From Caprella mutica (Eukaryota; Arthropoda; Malacostraca; Amphipoda; Caprellidae), in contig CANNZV010000943.1 in the NCBI GenBank assembly GCA_947561585.1, positions 62,001 to 126,000 on the forward strand: 64,000 bases of DNA, written 5' to 3'. The position numbers were made by a program, and so were the translations under genes. A model generated the notes under the pieces. That model was not told where the DNA came from and ran no database searches. It was given only the letters and a program-made list of their open reading frames with translations. Numbering within the stretch: position 1 is the stretch's first letter; every line of letters starts with the position of its first letter. Below are positions 1 to 11,646 of this stretch, piece by piece.

Positions 1-170
1 TTTTTGTGTTTTTTTCAGTTTTATTCAGATTGCTCTGTTTTTCCGGATTTTCCTGTTACCGAATCACTATTTTCCAGATTCGTGCTTTTCCGTTTTATTC
101 AGATTTTCCTGTTTTTCCGGATTTTCCTGTTGCCCGAATCACTATTTTCCGGATTTCTTATATGCGGATT
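1..170. repeat. 74-bp direct repeat, about two copies
   Basis: A pyrimidine-rich segment is repeated with a 74-bp offset (copies start near 19 and 93). Each copy carries TTTTATTCAGAT, then GTTTTTCCGGATTTTCCTGTT, then AATCACTATTTTCC. The copies differ at a few bases, and a third partial copy may lie left of the window edge. The overlapping short ORFs are Phe-rich by-products of the T-rich repeat. Confidence 0.8.
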
Positions 171-1104
171 TTTTTTTATCCTGACAATAATTTTAGTTAT
201 GTAATTATTTCGTAATATCAAAGCGGGACATTTCTCTTGTACCCAACAGACAAGACAAACTGTGTGTCAGTATAGAGGGTCATTATATTTACATTATACA
301 TTATATTTATATTATACAATTATCTAATAAGATTAAATCTTATCATCTTCTAGAACAGGAAATTAATTAAATTATAATAAGATTCACTCTATACACCTGA
401 CTACGGATTGTATAAGAATTATAAATATAAATAACTTCAACTAAGTATTACAATATTGCGTTAGAAGGAGGGTAGTAAGCGAAATATCGAACAATTTTAA
501 ATTAATGATTATAGAAGATGAACAATATTATTCAATATTTTAACACGATATTTTAAATAGTTTATATGGTCGTATTGTCTCGCAATTAACATGGAAACCA
601 AGTGAAATAATAAGTTAAAATAAATTTTTTTATTTTTTATTCTAATTAGATAGTAATTATGTTGAACTGTCCCATAATTCATAATTTACCTTAAAACAGT
701 GCAAATTGGTAAATGTGGCACCGTCCAATCGTAACTTTCTCTAACTCAGTTTAATATATTTTAATATTCGTAACTTACTCTAAATGTGTTTAATATATTT
801 TAATATTCTCTCCAAAATGCAATTGTTTCGAGATCTGCCCCTAAAAAGATGTCTCTACAGTAGTGCTGCTCTCAATGTTTTACCCGATATTGCACCGTAA
901 CTCTCTTGGAACAAGTCAATATCGAGAACAAAGTAAGGAGCTGATGAAGTTACATCCTTAGACTGTACGCACCGTGCATACTCATTGCATGCAAATGTGC
1001 ATCTGAGCAACAATGCACGCAGAGACTTTTATAGCAATGCGAGCAAATGCATTGGTGATGTACAGGCAGTAACAGAAGTGAGTGGTAGAGATCTTAGACT
1101 ATTT
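171..1104. other. AT-rich non-coding stretch
   Basis: No convincing ORF or exon. A degenerate right end of MITE family A (GAACTGTCCCATAATTC followed by ATTTACCTT) is visible at about 661-693. A short TGCAT/ATGCA-rich patch at about 970-1055 contains one exact octamer ATGCAAAT at 989-996, a POU-type site by sequence only. Confidence 0.5.
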
Positions 1105-1275
1105 ACCAAACTGGTATATAGGATACCATAGTTATTGCATACAGGATATCAAAATGGTAAATAAAATACCATAATGGTATACAGGATACCAAAATCATAC
1201 TCTATCAACGATAAAAGATGGAAAAAATTCGTGAGATTGAATCATTATCATGAATCTGGTATCATGGATACCAAT
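1105..1275. repeat. Degenerate GGTAT/ATACC palindromic repeats
   Basis: Several copies of GGATACCA, TGGTATAC and similar half-palindromes occur at roughly 30-40 bp spacing. They resemble the GGTATCATGGATACC inner palindrome of MITE family A elsewhere in the window, so this may be a decayed internal part of such an element. No terminal repeats remain here. Confidence 0.45.
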
Positions 1276-1987
1276 TAAAGTACCATCAAGGAACTCGGAA
1301 TTATATAATATTTTTCTTACAATTTCATTCAGGTTCTGATTAATTAAAGCATTTAATTGAAATCCCTACTCTGAAGAATAGAGACAAAGAAGAAGCAAAG
1401 AACTTCATGTCTCTTATCACATCTTCAATTCTGCAGTGATGGTAGGTGATATCCAGAGACAAAGAAAAGCTAACACTGGTGATACTAGCGAGAGATTACT
1501 ACTCTGCTAGATAACTGAGTCGACCTGTGTCGTTGTAATGGCCTATAAGCCTAATGTACGACTGTCTTCATCGGCCCATTCGACCGGCACAAAAGAAAGA
1601 GAGAGAGAGAGACAAGTAACATACGCCTACACCTGTCATCCAAACAATTGAAGAACGAATCACAACTGCTTCCTACTGTTTCAGTGAAGAAATATTAAAT
1701 GGATTATATTTTTTTTGTAGGCGCAGTGGATTCGCAGGTCTTTGGTAGGCCTTCCGTGTGTAAAGTAATCAAAGAAAATATTGATAAACTTGCAAATTTC
1801 ATAATGAAATATTATTATAGGATTCGTTTTCTTATGAGCCGAACAGATTCCAACACAGATTAATTTAATCAATAAAATATATTTAGACATTTGTAAATAA
1901 GTAAAATGCTATTATAAATATTAAGGCTACTGTACTGTCAAAAAAAAAGTCTACGCATGAAACCTATTTCTCAAATCGCAGTTTTCT
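1276..1987. other. Non-coding stretch with short GA run
   Basis: Only a short GA microsatellite (about 1593-1612) stands out. The minus-strand ORF in 1681-1890 has no splice sites or codon character that I would trust. Confidence 0.5.
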
Positions 1988-2151
1988 AATTTCCTATCAT
2001 TTTCAAATCTTAAAAATTTGTCATCGTGTACCCAGACCAATTTTAGAATATCTACAAACATTACAATTAGTAAATTTTCTTTTTGAGAATGTGAAACTAG
2101 TAAATTGTCAAAAAATCAATACGGATACACTTTCTTTGACTGTACATTGTT
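1988..2151 (+). repeat. Dispersed repeat G, copy 1
   Basis: This roughly 160-bp segment is clearly homologous, in the same orientation, to 20452-20612. Shared blocks include TCCTATCATTTTCAA, TTGTCATCGTGTACCCAG, and ATCTACAAACATTACAATTA. Divergence is moderate with small indels. No terminal inverted repeats are obvious, so the class of element is unknown. Confidence 0.75.
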
Positions 2152-2617
2152 TTAATTAGTTTCATTAATCCTAAAACTGCTAATTGTCATTCCAGTGAAT
2201 TATCTGAATTAAAAACATTCAAGAGTGTAAATATAGTTTGACCAACTTACTATTTAAAAATGTTATATTATACAAAAAATAGGATTTTTACCCATTGAAT
2301 GAAATATGATAAATTGAAATGTCGCATTTAATAGAAAAGGAAAATATACCCATAGCAATTCATTGCGCGCCATCATCACCCGCACATTATACACCCGTTT
2401 CCCAGGAGTTCATCATGAATTTCAATGGACGCTTTAGATATTTAAACATTAAATGTGTTTTGCATATAATTTCCGTATGTCAGTCCCAGGCAAATTTATT
2501 CGACTACTCTTCGTAAAATGTGTATCCGAAAATGTTTCAAGTTTGGTGAGTTGACAAAAAGGATCCGCGTGATAATGTTAGCAACCTGTCAGATGCATTG
2601 GTACGGGGGAGAGGAGC
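2152..2617. other. Mostly AT-rich; one weak ORF at 2319-2516
   Basis: The + strand frame 2319-2516 begins with ATG and has fairly ordinary codon composition for its first 40 residues, but lacks recognisable motifs, splice sites or a poly(A) signal. I treat it as unsupported. Confidence 0.3.
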
Positions 2618-2630
2618 GGGGGGGGGGGGG
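2618..2630 (+). repeat. Poly-G run, 13 bases
   Basis: An uninterrupted run of 13 G lies just before the 45-bp array. Such runs are unstable in replication and sequencing, so the exact length may be an assembly estimate. Confidence 0.9.
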
Positions 2631-2699
2631 TGATAAACTAACACTAGTGATGGGAGACTGCATTGAAACAACCATCAGTAGTGGTGAATAGAGTGCATT

Positions 2700-3909
2700 G
2701 AAACAACCACCAATAGTTGTAAATAAAGTGCACAGTGAAGGGTTAAAACAACCACCAATAGTTGTAAATAAAGTGCACAGTGAAGAGTTAAAACAACCAC
2801 CAATACTTTTAAATAAAGTGCACAGTGAAGAGTTAAAACAACCACCAATAGTTGTAAATAAAGTGCACAGTGAAGAGTTAAAACAACCACCAATAGTTGT
2901 AAATAAAGTGCACAGTGAAGAGTTAAAACAACCACCAATACTTTTAAATAAAGTGCACAGTGAAGAGTTAAAACAACCACCAATAGTTGTAAATAAAGTG
3001 CACAGTGAAGAGTTAAAACAACCACCAATAGTTGTAAATAAAGTGCACAGTGAAGAGTTAAAATAACCACCAATAGTTGTAAATAAAGTGCACAGTGAAG
3101 AGTTAAAACAACCACCAATAGTTGTAAATAAAGTGCACAGTGAAGAGTTAAAACAACCACCAATACTTTTAAATAAAGTGCACAGTGAAGAGTTAAAACA
3201 ACCACCAATAGTTGTAAATAAAGTGCACAGTGAAGAGTTAAAACAACCACCAATAGTTGTAAATAAAGTGCACAGTGAAGAGTTAAAATAACCACCAATA
3301 GTTGTAAATAAAGTGCACAGTGAAGAGTTAAAACAACCACCAATAGTTGTAAATAAAGTGCACAGTGAAGAGTTAAAACAACCACCAATAGTTGTAAATA
3401 AAGTACACAGAGAAGAGTTAAAACAACCACCAATAGTTGTAATTAAAGTGCACAGTGAAGAGTTAAAACAACCACCAATAGTTGTAAATAAAGTGCACAG
3501 TGAAGAGTTAAAACAACCACCAATAGTTGTAAATAAAGTACACAGAGAAGAGTTAAAACAACCACCAATAGTTGTAAATAAAGTGCACAGTGAAGAGTTA
3601 AAACAACCACCAATAGTTGTAAATAAAGTGCACAGTGAAGAGTTAAAACAACCACCAATAGTTGTAAATAAAGTGCACAGTGAAGAGTTAAAACAACCAC
3701 CAATAGTTGTAAATAAAGTGCACAGTGAAGAGTTAAAACAACCACCAATAGTTGTAAATAAAGTTCACAGTGAAGAGTTAAAACAACCACCAATAGTTGT
3801 AAATAAAGTGCACAGTGAAGAGTTAAAACAACCACCAATAGTTGTAAATAAAGTTCACAGTGAAGAGTTAAAACAACCACCAATAGTTGTAATTAAAGTG
3901 CACAGTGAT
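2700..3909 (+). repeat. 45-bp minisatellite, 27 units
   Basis: The unit carries ACAACCACCAATAGTTGTAA and AAAGTGCACAGTGAAGAG, and repeats exactly every 45 bp. Unit variants mark a higher-order pattern. Units with CAATACTTTT sit at units 3, 6 and 11, and units with an A-to-T change giving TAA sit at 9 and 14, so units 6-10 and 11-15 are two copies of a 225-bp block. GTACACAGAGAAG variants recur three units apart. Because 45 is a multiple of 3, the array reads open on both strands; it has no start context, promoter or splice evidence and I do not call it a gene. Confidence 0.95.
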
Positions 3910-5883
3910 TAATTATTAAGCATGATTAATTACATTGAATCAAATTACAATCATTATACAAGTTGCAAATATCAGAATTATACGAAGATACACAAGGGTG
4001 ATAATTATCTCGCCTGGCAAAGTTCTTGTATCACATGTAATTCTTGGTGCAATCAACGTTTGGTTTTAAGACATAGCCATTTTATTTCAACTGAAATATT
4101 TCGACTCATAACAATCTAGCATTTTTATTTGTTATTAGTATTTGTTGATAATATTATTGTTATATTGTCTAATTCTCGTAATTATTATTTGTAATAAAGA
4201 TAAATATAATAATAAATGAAATACAATTGTTTTACACCTACATTCCATACACGTGGTTATCATATGGTTTGCTAATTATAATGTGGCAATGGAGTATAAA
4301 TGTGAGTATTCCACATTAGTTTAACTAACCATTATAAAAAAAAACATAACTAACATGTGATTATAACATTTCAAAACCATTTCAAAGAAACCTTATGAAA
4401 TAGGATTATATATGTATACAATCTCTATTTGATTAAAACATGATTAAACATGTGTATATAACTGACAGCATCATATCCACATGTAAATTATCATACTTTT
4501 AACAGGTGTTTATCATATGTAATTTACCACATTCATAGCAACATGTTAAATACCTTCCTTATCACATGTTTACCAGACGAAATTTACCACATTAACATGT
4601 AAAATTACCCTTTTATGGAAATTTGATTGAATTCAAACTTTCTTTCCTAAGTTGCATGGTTTAGAAATATTCTAATTAATCCAATTGTTTATTAAACAGG
4701 AAAAGATTTTCCTATTTTTCTATCTGAAAATGAAAACGAAATATTTATATATATGAAAATTATAAAATTAAACATAAATTAAATGGCTAATTAGGTATCA
4801 AAAGAATAAAATCAATAAACTCAAGTTAAATATTAATTTGAAGTAATTTTAATAAACTAACTAAATGCAATAAATTTTAAACTAAAGAAATTGATGGCAA
4901 ATCACAAATAAACATTAAACTTACAAAACGAATCATAAATTTGATTTCAATTATTGAACTTAATCTTTAATGAAAGTTACGGTACGAAAATTATAAGAAA
5001 GTGATTAAATGCAGAACACAAACTAAAATAAGTATTTACACCCTATATAGCCTAGTGAGAAACTAGTTAGCCACAAACCAACAAAGGCTTCATAGCCAGT
5101 GACTAACAGACTGATGACTAGTTGGTAACTAATTAGTACTTACAAAGATTATGGGGTGAACTACTGTTCCAACAATTCGCAGCATAGGAAAGGTAAATTT
5201 CATGCTTATGAAAAATAATGAGGAATAATAAAATATTGACTGCGACTGCAGTAACAATAGATACGGTATCCATTTTTGCAAAGTATACATAATATCAAGA
5301 TGTTTTAAATGAGTAAGTGTCACATATGGTATACACATGAATTTGTTTGTAGGGTTTTTATCAGATAATTGATATTAATAATTAAATTTTAGTTAAACCT
5401 TATATTATATATAAAATTTATAAATTAATATTTTATTAAATTCCTAAATTAATGTTTAATTAAAAAAGAATAATAAATTTTATTTCATCATTGTTATTTT
5501 GGATGACAAGTATAATTAATTAACCTCGCTTGAAGAGTTTATCATGCATCTATTTGAAAGCTTTATGAAAGAACTAGATTTTCATTTTAAATTTAGATAG
5601 CATTTTTTTTTATAAAATCTCAAAGGCTTTATTTATTATCATACTTTTTATATTATAAAAATTTATTTATGATTATATTATATGTCCTATATTAAAGATT
5701 AATTATGTTTTGTAATTTCCCTATATACTATAAGAAGAAAAAATATATTGTCATTTGTTAAATTGTAGGACAGTTATATAAAATTTTATGTTAAAATTAA
5801 ATTTCACAGATAAGAGATATTGTTAATTCCTGTATGTTTTTATAACATATATGTTATATATTTCCTATGTCATGCATTGTCGA
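3910..5883. other. AT-rich stretch with ACATGT-like words
   Basis: No gene seen. Between about 4210 and 4620 there are many irregularly spaced CACATGTAA/ACATGT words with TTACCACATT, suggesting an old, decayed tandem repeat. The minus ORF at 5129-5338 has no supporting features. Confidence 0.5.
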
Positions 5884-6070
5884 TACTGTAGAACTCATCT
5901 ATAGTGAATGAGTTAAGATGTACCCCGTATAGTGAGCAAATTTTCTATAGTCTATGATGAATTACCATCATTTCTAGAAAACTGAATGCTATTTTGTGGC
6001 AGACTAAAGAAAATATGTTCACTATAGAGGGTAGATGCTAGTTCATTCACTATAGATGAGTGTTACTGTA
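5884..6070. mobile_element. MITE family C, intact copy
   Basis: A 187-bp element has near-perfect terminal inverted repeats (ACTCATCTATAGTGAATGA at the left, its complement at the right) flanked by TA on both sides. The interior holds TGGCAGACTAAAGAAAA and GTTCACTATAGAGG. The ends resemble pogo/Tigger-like Tc1-mariner MITEs, which duplicate TA. That family assignment is by knowledge of similar ends, not by a transposase here. It is a good reference copy for the 15-bp array at 31482. Confidence 0.85.
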
Positions 6071-6540
6071 ATATATGATACATTGCCTACCTACTCTACT
6101 TGCATTGCAGACTGCAGTCAATGATTCATAGCTCTCAGAGGGAATATAAATAATATCGAGGTGATAGCGGTTTGAATTGCGCAAACGGTTGAGTTTTATG
6201 AATGGGAATATAATTTGTATATCTAAAATAGAAGTGGAGATTAATGTACCTACCTCATGCATAAAGAATTGTCCGTCATGATCATTCAGAATTAAATTCA
6301 GTATACTAATTGGTTACTTATCTTACAAACAATTATAATTCAACAAAAAATATTACACAATTTTATGTTCTCACAATTTTGTTTAATAATTCTCGTTCAT
6401 AATTTTGTTCAAAATTTCAGTTGAAAATTTTGTTTACAATTCAAGTAAACAATCTTGTTTAAAATATTTACACAATGATTGTAAATGGCTTTAGATAGGT
6501 AATTATAATTATGATCAAATGATTAATATAACTTTTAGGT
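6071..6540. other. AT-rich, degenerate AATTTTGTT repeats
   Basis: About 6355-6470 contains five or six irregular AATTTTGTT-type words. No coding signal. Confidence 0.4.
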
Positions 6541-6690
6541 ATTATCAGTAAGTAACCTGGGATATTAGGAGAATATCCCAGGATTAAATCATTCTTGCCT
6601 TGGATACTCCCTTAACAACCCAGGAATAAACCCTTCTTGCCTTGGATATTCCCTTAATATCCCAGGACTATATCCCTCATCCAGGACAGA
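6541..6690. mobile_element. Foldback repeat family F
   Basis: CCTGGGATATTAGGAGAATATCCCAGG forms a hairpin, followed by two direct copies of a block containing TTCTTGCCTTGGATA and CCCTTAA. Related copies lie at 15585-15650, 26200-26440 and 52500-52545. The shared words are TCCTTCTTGCCTGG and TTAAGGGAATATCCCAGG. Confidence 0.65.
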
Positions 6691-6926
6691 AGAAAATACC
6701 TCAACTTCCTCCCAACTGCCCCTAATCCATCCCTATTACTCTATAATGCTATAAAATGAGATCAAATAAGTCATTAAGTATGCAGTCTTGAAATGTCTTC
6801 CCTAAGGAATTAGGACTTTGGAAATCTGTGTCATCAACTCCCCAAATGTGTTCCAAGTTTGTAAGTCTAGAGAATCAAAATGTCATCTTAGCTTTAGAAA
6901 CTTTAGAGATTTGAAGATAGCAGCTT

Positions 6927-7240
6927 AAATGGCTATAAGTATATCTAATTTGAATGGCTATAAGTATATCTAATTTGAATGGCTATAAGTATATCTAATT
7001 TAAATGGCTATAAGTATATCTAATTTGAATGGCTATAAGTATATCTAATTTGAATGGCTATAAGTATATCTAATTTAAATGGCTATAAGTATATCTAATT
7101 TGAATGGCTATAAGTATATCTAATTTGAATGGCTATAAGTATATCTAATTTAAATGGCTATAAGTATATCTAATTTAAATGGCTAGAAGTATATCTAATT
7201 TAAATGGCTAGAAGTATATCTAATTTAAATGGCTATTTGT
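6927..7240 (+). repeat. 25-bp tandem repeat, about 12 units
   Basis: The unit contains GGCTATAAGTATATCTAATT. A TTGAAT/TTAAAT switch marks unit variants, and the last units change ATAAG to AGAAG and then decay. The order G-G-A-type variants partly repeats every third unit. Confidence 0.95.
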
Positions 7241-7400
7241 ATAACTAACTTCTATGGCTATTTGTTTGAATAATTTATAATTAACTTTGTTTTAAACTTT
7301 AGGTATAATCTAATTGTATCCCATTAAGTAATTATTGGAAATATATTCAATGATAGAGAACTAGACAATTTTTAATTAGTAGATCATATTTTGTTGTCGA

Positions 7401-7748
7401 TTGCGATGCATTTTTCTAAAACATAATAAAATTTCAGACGTTATACAGTTTGTGTGTTTATTATCCCTCTCATTTTCCAAAGAAGAATATTTTAAACCAA
7501 AATGTATAAATATAAGCGATATCCACACCGCTTTTGATACTGTGTTTTGTTTTCATTTTTTAATATGTATAAAGATAAATATAGATGAGTTCCATAGGAA
7601 TCCTAGGCTGAAGGTTGTTGATAAATGGAGTGGCGTATCAACTTACCAGTTAGACTGTTCTACCGTATCACAATACATTGTAACAACAATGTTTGTTCTA
7701 TCGAACACTACCTACCTTCCAGCCCTATCAAATGTTTATATAAATTAA
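7401..7748 (+). CDS. Unassigned ORF or terminal exon, weak
   Basis: This is the longest open frame (115 codons) outside repeats other than the exon at 18753. It lacks an in-frame ATG near its start. A possible acceptor AAATTTCAG ends at 7436, within the frame. The C-terminal half (from about residue 65) has mixed, coding-like codons, and an AATAAA signal sits at 7795-7800, about 47 bp after the stop. The N-terminal half is Ile/Phe-rich and looks like AT-rich noise. No family recognised. It could be a 3' exon, a pseudogene piece or chance. Confidence 0.25.
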   Translation: MRCIFLKHNKISDVIQFVCLLSLSFSKEEYFKPKCINISDIHTAFDTVFCFHFLICIKINIDEFHRNPRLKVVDKWSGVSTYQLDCSTVSQYIVTTMFVLSNTTYLPALSNVYIN

Positions 7749-7794
7749 CAAAAAAGAGCTTGTTTGTTCCTGGAATAACTTTTGTAGAGTTGTG

Positions 7795-7800
7795 AATAAA
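7795..7800 (+). promoter_or_regulatory. Candidate poly(A) signal AATAAA
   Basis: Exact AATAAA about 47 bp past the stop of the 7401 ORF, followed by a T-rich stretch (TTTTATTGGTTGTTTGG) as downstream elements often are. In AT-rich DNA this word is common, so it is only weak support. Confidence 0.3.
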
Positions 7801-9184
7801 ACTTTTATTGGTTGTTTGGAATTTGAGAACGGTATGATATTGATTATATAATTTCGTTTAATAATAATTCATTTCAATTTGATATGCTAATACATTTATA
7901 CATGTTTCTATTATCATATATGTATTAGAGAAGAATGATATATTTAAAAATCAATCGAAAATAAATAGTTTTTCCAATGAATTTGTAAATTTCAAAATCT
8001 ATTCAATAGTATAAAATTAAGTAACAGATTAAAAATTCCAGCATATTTCTAAATAATTTAGGAAACCTAATTGATGGGATCCCCTCTTAATCTCCTATAA
8101 CCCCACCATCACATATTTCTGCCAATATCATCAAATTAATTCTATACTATATTATCTACAGTTGTAGATAATATAGGCTATACTAGAGCGTATAACCTTA
8201 CTTCCTACCGACCTAATTATACACTTTCTCAACTATAATGAGAACTGTAATTATAAACAGAGGAAGAACAGCTCTAGGTAGCTATTGTTGTTGCAGCGAC
8301 TCTTAGGTATAATTCCAAACTAAATTAATGAGCAGGTCGTCCTTCTACTCCAGCTCGAGACAGTGATTAGATGGCACTGAATTGGCCTGATTTCACTGTG
8401 AGATGGAGACGGAGTTGAAGATATATATAAATAGTTATTTAGTAGGTAAATTAACTCTTCCTACAGTTTAGTTGTTGTTCCGCTTTCAAAATTTTAAACA
8501 TAAATAGTTATTTAGTAGGTAAATTAACTCTTCCTTGTCATACATTTTAGTTGTTATTCAACATTCAAAATTTTCCTATAAATTCTTCCCACAACTCTCC
8601 TAAATTTCCTACGCTCTCCTAATTTCTCTCAACTTTCATATTTGTCCACCATTTTTTTTTAATTTTCCTCTCCTTCACAATATTAAAAATTCCTCATTGA
8701 ATATTGGAGTGTTCTAAAAAAACTAAAAGTGTTTTAAAAATTATTAAATGTGTCAAAAAAATAATTTTCCTAAATAATAATCGAAATTAAGTTTACAAAT
8801 AAAGCATGACCCATTATGCAGACTCCTAAAGTGAACACTCAGGCTGAGAATTTTTAACTTTATTATAATATACTTTCGTAAAGTATAACTATTTCCTACT
8901 CCTACAAATAGTCTATGTAAACTCTGCTACATTTCCACATTGCTGTCTCCAGATGTTTCTATTTTTCATGTCACACTCTGAATCCCATTGCAGGAACTAG
9001 AATCTCTCTTTTTTTTCCTGCAAATGAGAAGGCAAAGCAAAGACATTCATATTTTGCGTCACAGTGAGGGGTCCGCCTTTTAGAACTATCAGGAAATTAG
9101 GCCATCGGGAGGCGAAATTACTCACTAATACTTTATACCCTGCCTCTTCTCTGGAAGTAATATCCGTAACGCAATAATATTGAT
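7801..9184. other. AT-rich stretch; 76-bp duplication inside
   Basis: A direct duplication of about 76 bp occupies 8427-8572, both copies starting TAAATAGTTATTTAGTAGG and ending in TCAAAATTTT. Otherwise no gene, RNA or mobile element that I can name. Confidence 0.55.
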
Positions 9185-9652
9185 AGGGTTAGTTCTGATT
9201 TGTCGGTGTGTTCCGCATTTTCGATCATATAAAAAAATATATAATAATTGTTATATAATTATAATTTTAAATAATTGTCATGATACCTAGGTACCTATAA
9301 TAGGTGGACCTATTATTTGGTATGTTTAATACCTACTGTTAATAGTTGGTATATAAAATGTAATGATTCATAATAATTGTAATCTATTTAGATATGTATT
9401 TTATTGTGTTCTTGAATGAATTGTTTCGTTGTTTGATTGTTTCACATTACCTGCAGCTATTAATTGGTATCCATGATACTTGCAGATAATCATTTGTATT
9501 CAGAATACCTGCAAGTATTAATTGGTATCCATGATACATGCAGGTATTATAAATACAAATAAGAATAAAAAATTAAAGAAATATTTTTCCTAATATCTAT
9601 TGTTATATGATCGGTAATCTGGAACCGATTGTTATTTTTTCAATTACCCTAA
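9185..9652. mobile_element. MITE family A, enlarged copy
   Basis: The left end reads AGGGTTAGTTCTGATTTGTCGG then CATTTTCGATCATATAA. The right end (about 9605-9652) has TATGATCGGTAATCTGGAACCG and finishes ACCCTAA, so the two ends are inverted. The interior (9440-9545) holds several GGTATCCATGATAC / TGCAGGTATT palindromic units, which explains the larger size compared with the 150-bp copies. Confidence 0.6.
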
Positions 9653-9854
9653 AGTTTAAACAAATATTTTATTTGTTACAGCTATGAATAGAAATAAAGC
9701 TCCTGACTTATTATTTCTAAAGTTAAAGATTTCTTTTAAAAAGCACTGATTTCAAACAGGAATATAAATAAATAAATCTTAAAACTCCCCAAAACAATCA
9801 ACATTTCATTTAATATTTCCCAAGCACTTCTTTCTGATAATGGAACTTCAATAG

Positions 9855-10205
9855 GAGTATCGAAATGTTGTTGTAGATGAATTGTGCGAAGACTACCAAG
9901 TTTCCAATCTGCGGATAGAAGCTGCTGGCTGTTGTTCAGTAACTAACTTTGCAATGTGGCAAATTCTATCGAATGCAAATTTACCGATGATTGATGTACT
10001 AACTTGGTTAAGTGAGTTAGAAGATGAGTTATACGTACACAGAAATTGCATTGATTTCCTCATAACAACTTATAGGATAGACTGTAAGACTGAGATTGGC
10101 TTGTGGAGGAATTGCATTAACATGGAGGAGAGTTTTAATCCTTCACTTGCACCTGAAATTGAAATACAAACTATATTTGTTAAAATGGACTACAAAATGA
10201 ATTAG
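9855..10205 (+). CDS. Unassigned exon-like ORF
   Basis: The frame opens right after a possible acceptor (TTCAATAG ends at 9854; the TAG is itself the in-frame stop) and runs 116 codons to TAG. It begins EYRNVVVDELCEDYQ and is rich in Cys, Leu, Asp and Glu (for example WLSELEDEL around residue 51), with mixed codons unlike the AT-rich flanks. No signal peptide or known domain seen. It could be the 3' exon of an unidentified gene, or a relic from an old insertion. Moderate-to-low confidence. Confidence 0.3.
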   Translation, partial: EYRNVVVDELCEDYQVSNLRIEAAGCCSVTNFAMWQILSNANLPMIDVLTWLSELEDELYVHRNCIDFLITTYRIDCKTEIGLWRNCINMEESFNPSLAPEIEIQTIFVKMDYKMN

Positions 10206-10373
10206 TTTCAGAATTAGTAAAGAAGAGGAGCAAGTACGTGATATCTCGTCAGGTTTCTTTAGTTTAATTTCTTTTTGGAATCAATTACCAGGATAATTTC
10301 AATTCAATTTTATTATAAAAGTTACCATATACTGGTTTGAATTCAGGGAGTTTCACAGCACCAAGTACTTGGT

Positions 10374-10649
10374 TTGGACTGGTGCGATCTGAAAAGTTTA
10401 CGCTTTTATTTCTCTTTTCACAAGTCGCTGGGAAAATGGGTTTTAATTTTTTCGCTAAGGGCCGATAAGTGCAGAAGTTTGTGTTCTCGTTGCCATTTCA
10501 GAAATACTATTGGAAATTCTCTTATCGCTTCTCATACATATTTTACAGCTGCTAAGCGTCTCGTTAAATTCGCTAAGGGAAACTTTGTATCTGATTTCCT
10601 TTTTAGGAGAAAAGAACAAATGGATATAAATAATGAAGATGGTAGTTAG
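10374..10649 (+). CDS. Unassigned short ORF, basic
   Basis: A 91-codon frame without an ATG at its start. It contains a Cys cluster (KCRSLCSRCHF, about residues 33-43) and a basic stretch AAKRLVKFAKG. Codon use is somewhat coding-like but no splice sites or homologous family are apparent. It may be a fragment related to the 9855 ORF just upstream. Confidence 0.2.
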   Translation: MDWCDLKSLRFYFSFHKSLGKWVLIFSLRADKCRSLCSRCHFRNTIGNSLIASHTYFTAAKRLVKFAKGNFVSDFLFRRKEQMDINNEDGS

Positions 10650-10870
10650 GTATCAGGGCAGTATAATGGCATGCAGAAGGCAGGCCTCTTGTTCAACATT
10701 AAATTATTCTATTTTATATACAGTATATTTTTTCTTTTCTTTCTTTTAATTAAACTTTTTTTTACTTCACTCTTTATTTTTTTATACTGCATGTTTAACT
10801 TCATTTTAAAATATAGTTAGTTATCAATGCAGTAAAAGAGCATGCAGATAGTAGGCCTCTCGTTCGACAA
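10644..10870 (+). repeat. Dispersed duplication with GCATGCAG
   Basis: About 10644-10695 and 10815-10870 share GTTAGxTATCA, GCAGTA, GCATGCAGA and AGGCCTCT, separated by AT-rich filler. A short diverged direct duplication. Confidence 0.5.
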
Positions 10871-11323
10871 TACTTCGTTAACATTCAATATTAAATACAA
10901 ATTTTCGTCAATAAATACTAATTCATTCTATATAATTTTGGTTGACTATGAATAATAATTATTCAATAAATATATAATTAATAAATGTAATTTCTTCCAT
11001 TTCAATATCTATTTTCAGTAAAATGTTACTGTATTGGTGAAAAAGAACCAGTAAATTTCTTCTCAAAACAATAATGAACAATATAAAGTTATAGGTCGTT
11101 ATCCTGAATTATTGGTCTGATAAATGATAGTCACATTATATCTTTCTATTGCTGAGTTCTTACGGCGTTTAACAGTGTTGAACGTGAAGGATAGGATAAA
11201 TATTGCAAACATCTCCAAGATATTCTCATGAAATTATTCAGGCACTAAAGTGTCGATTGAATTTATTAGGATTGCAAATCTTCGAATTTGAAGGTTTGGA
11301 ACACAATGCATAAAATGTATGTC

Positions 11324-11646
11324 ATGGCCTTATTCACAAGGGGCGTTTTTCATCAAAAATGCAGCACGAAAACATGCCCATTCTAATAGGACATATATAA
11401 CACAAACGTATATTTAATCTTAACGTTTTTTCCAAGCAGCATTTCTTTTCTGTTGCATGGGAAAAACTCCCGTGTGAAAGGGACCATAAGCCAGTTTCAC
11501 ACGGGACGTTTTTGCATCATGAAAACATGTCCAATCTATGTGTGTTCATACAAAGCACATACGTTAATAAGTTCTTAGCATTTTTTAATGTACCATTTTC
11601 TTTTCCGCGGCATGAAAAAAATCGTTCGTGTGAAAGAGGCCATAGG
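11324..11646. mobile_element. Two fused foldback elements, family H
   Basis: Two head-to-tail elements (11324-11488 and 11486-11646) share the junction CCATAAGCC. Each begins near a TTCACACGGGACGTTTTT-like end and closes with its inverted form (CGTGTGAAAGGGACCATA, CGTGTGAAAGAGGCCATA). The interiors share GAAAACATGCCCA-type and CATACGTTAATA-type blocks. The element at 44078-44223 has related ends. The TIR pattern is hAT-like by general appearance; no transposase is present. Confidence 0.65.

Noticed and set aside
2675..3912. Open frames of 252 codons (minus) and 199 codons (plus) in the 45-bp array
   Set aside because: Same register artefact. Some units contain in-frame TAA, and both strands are open equally.
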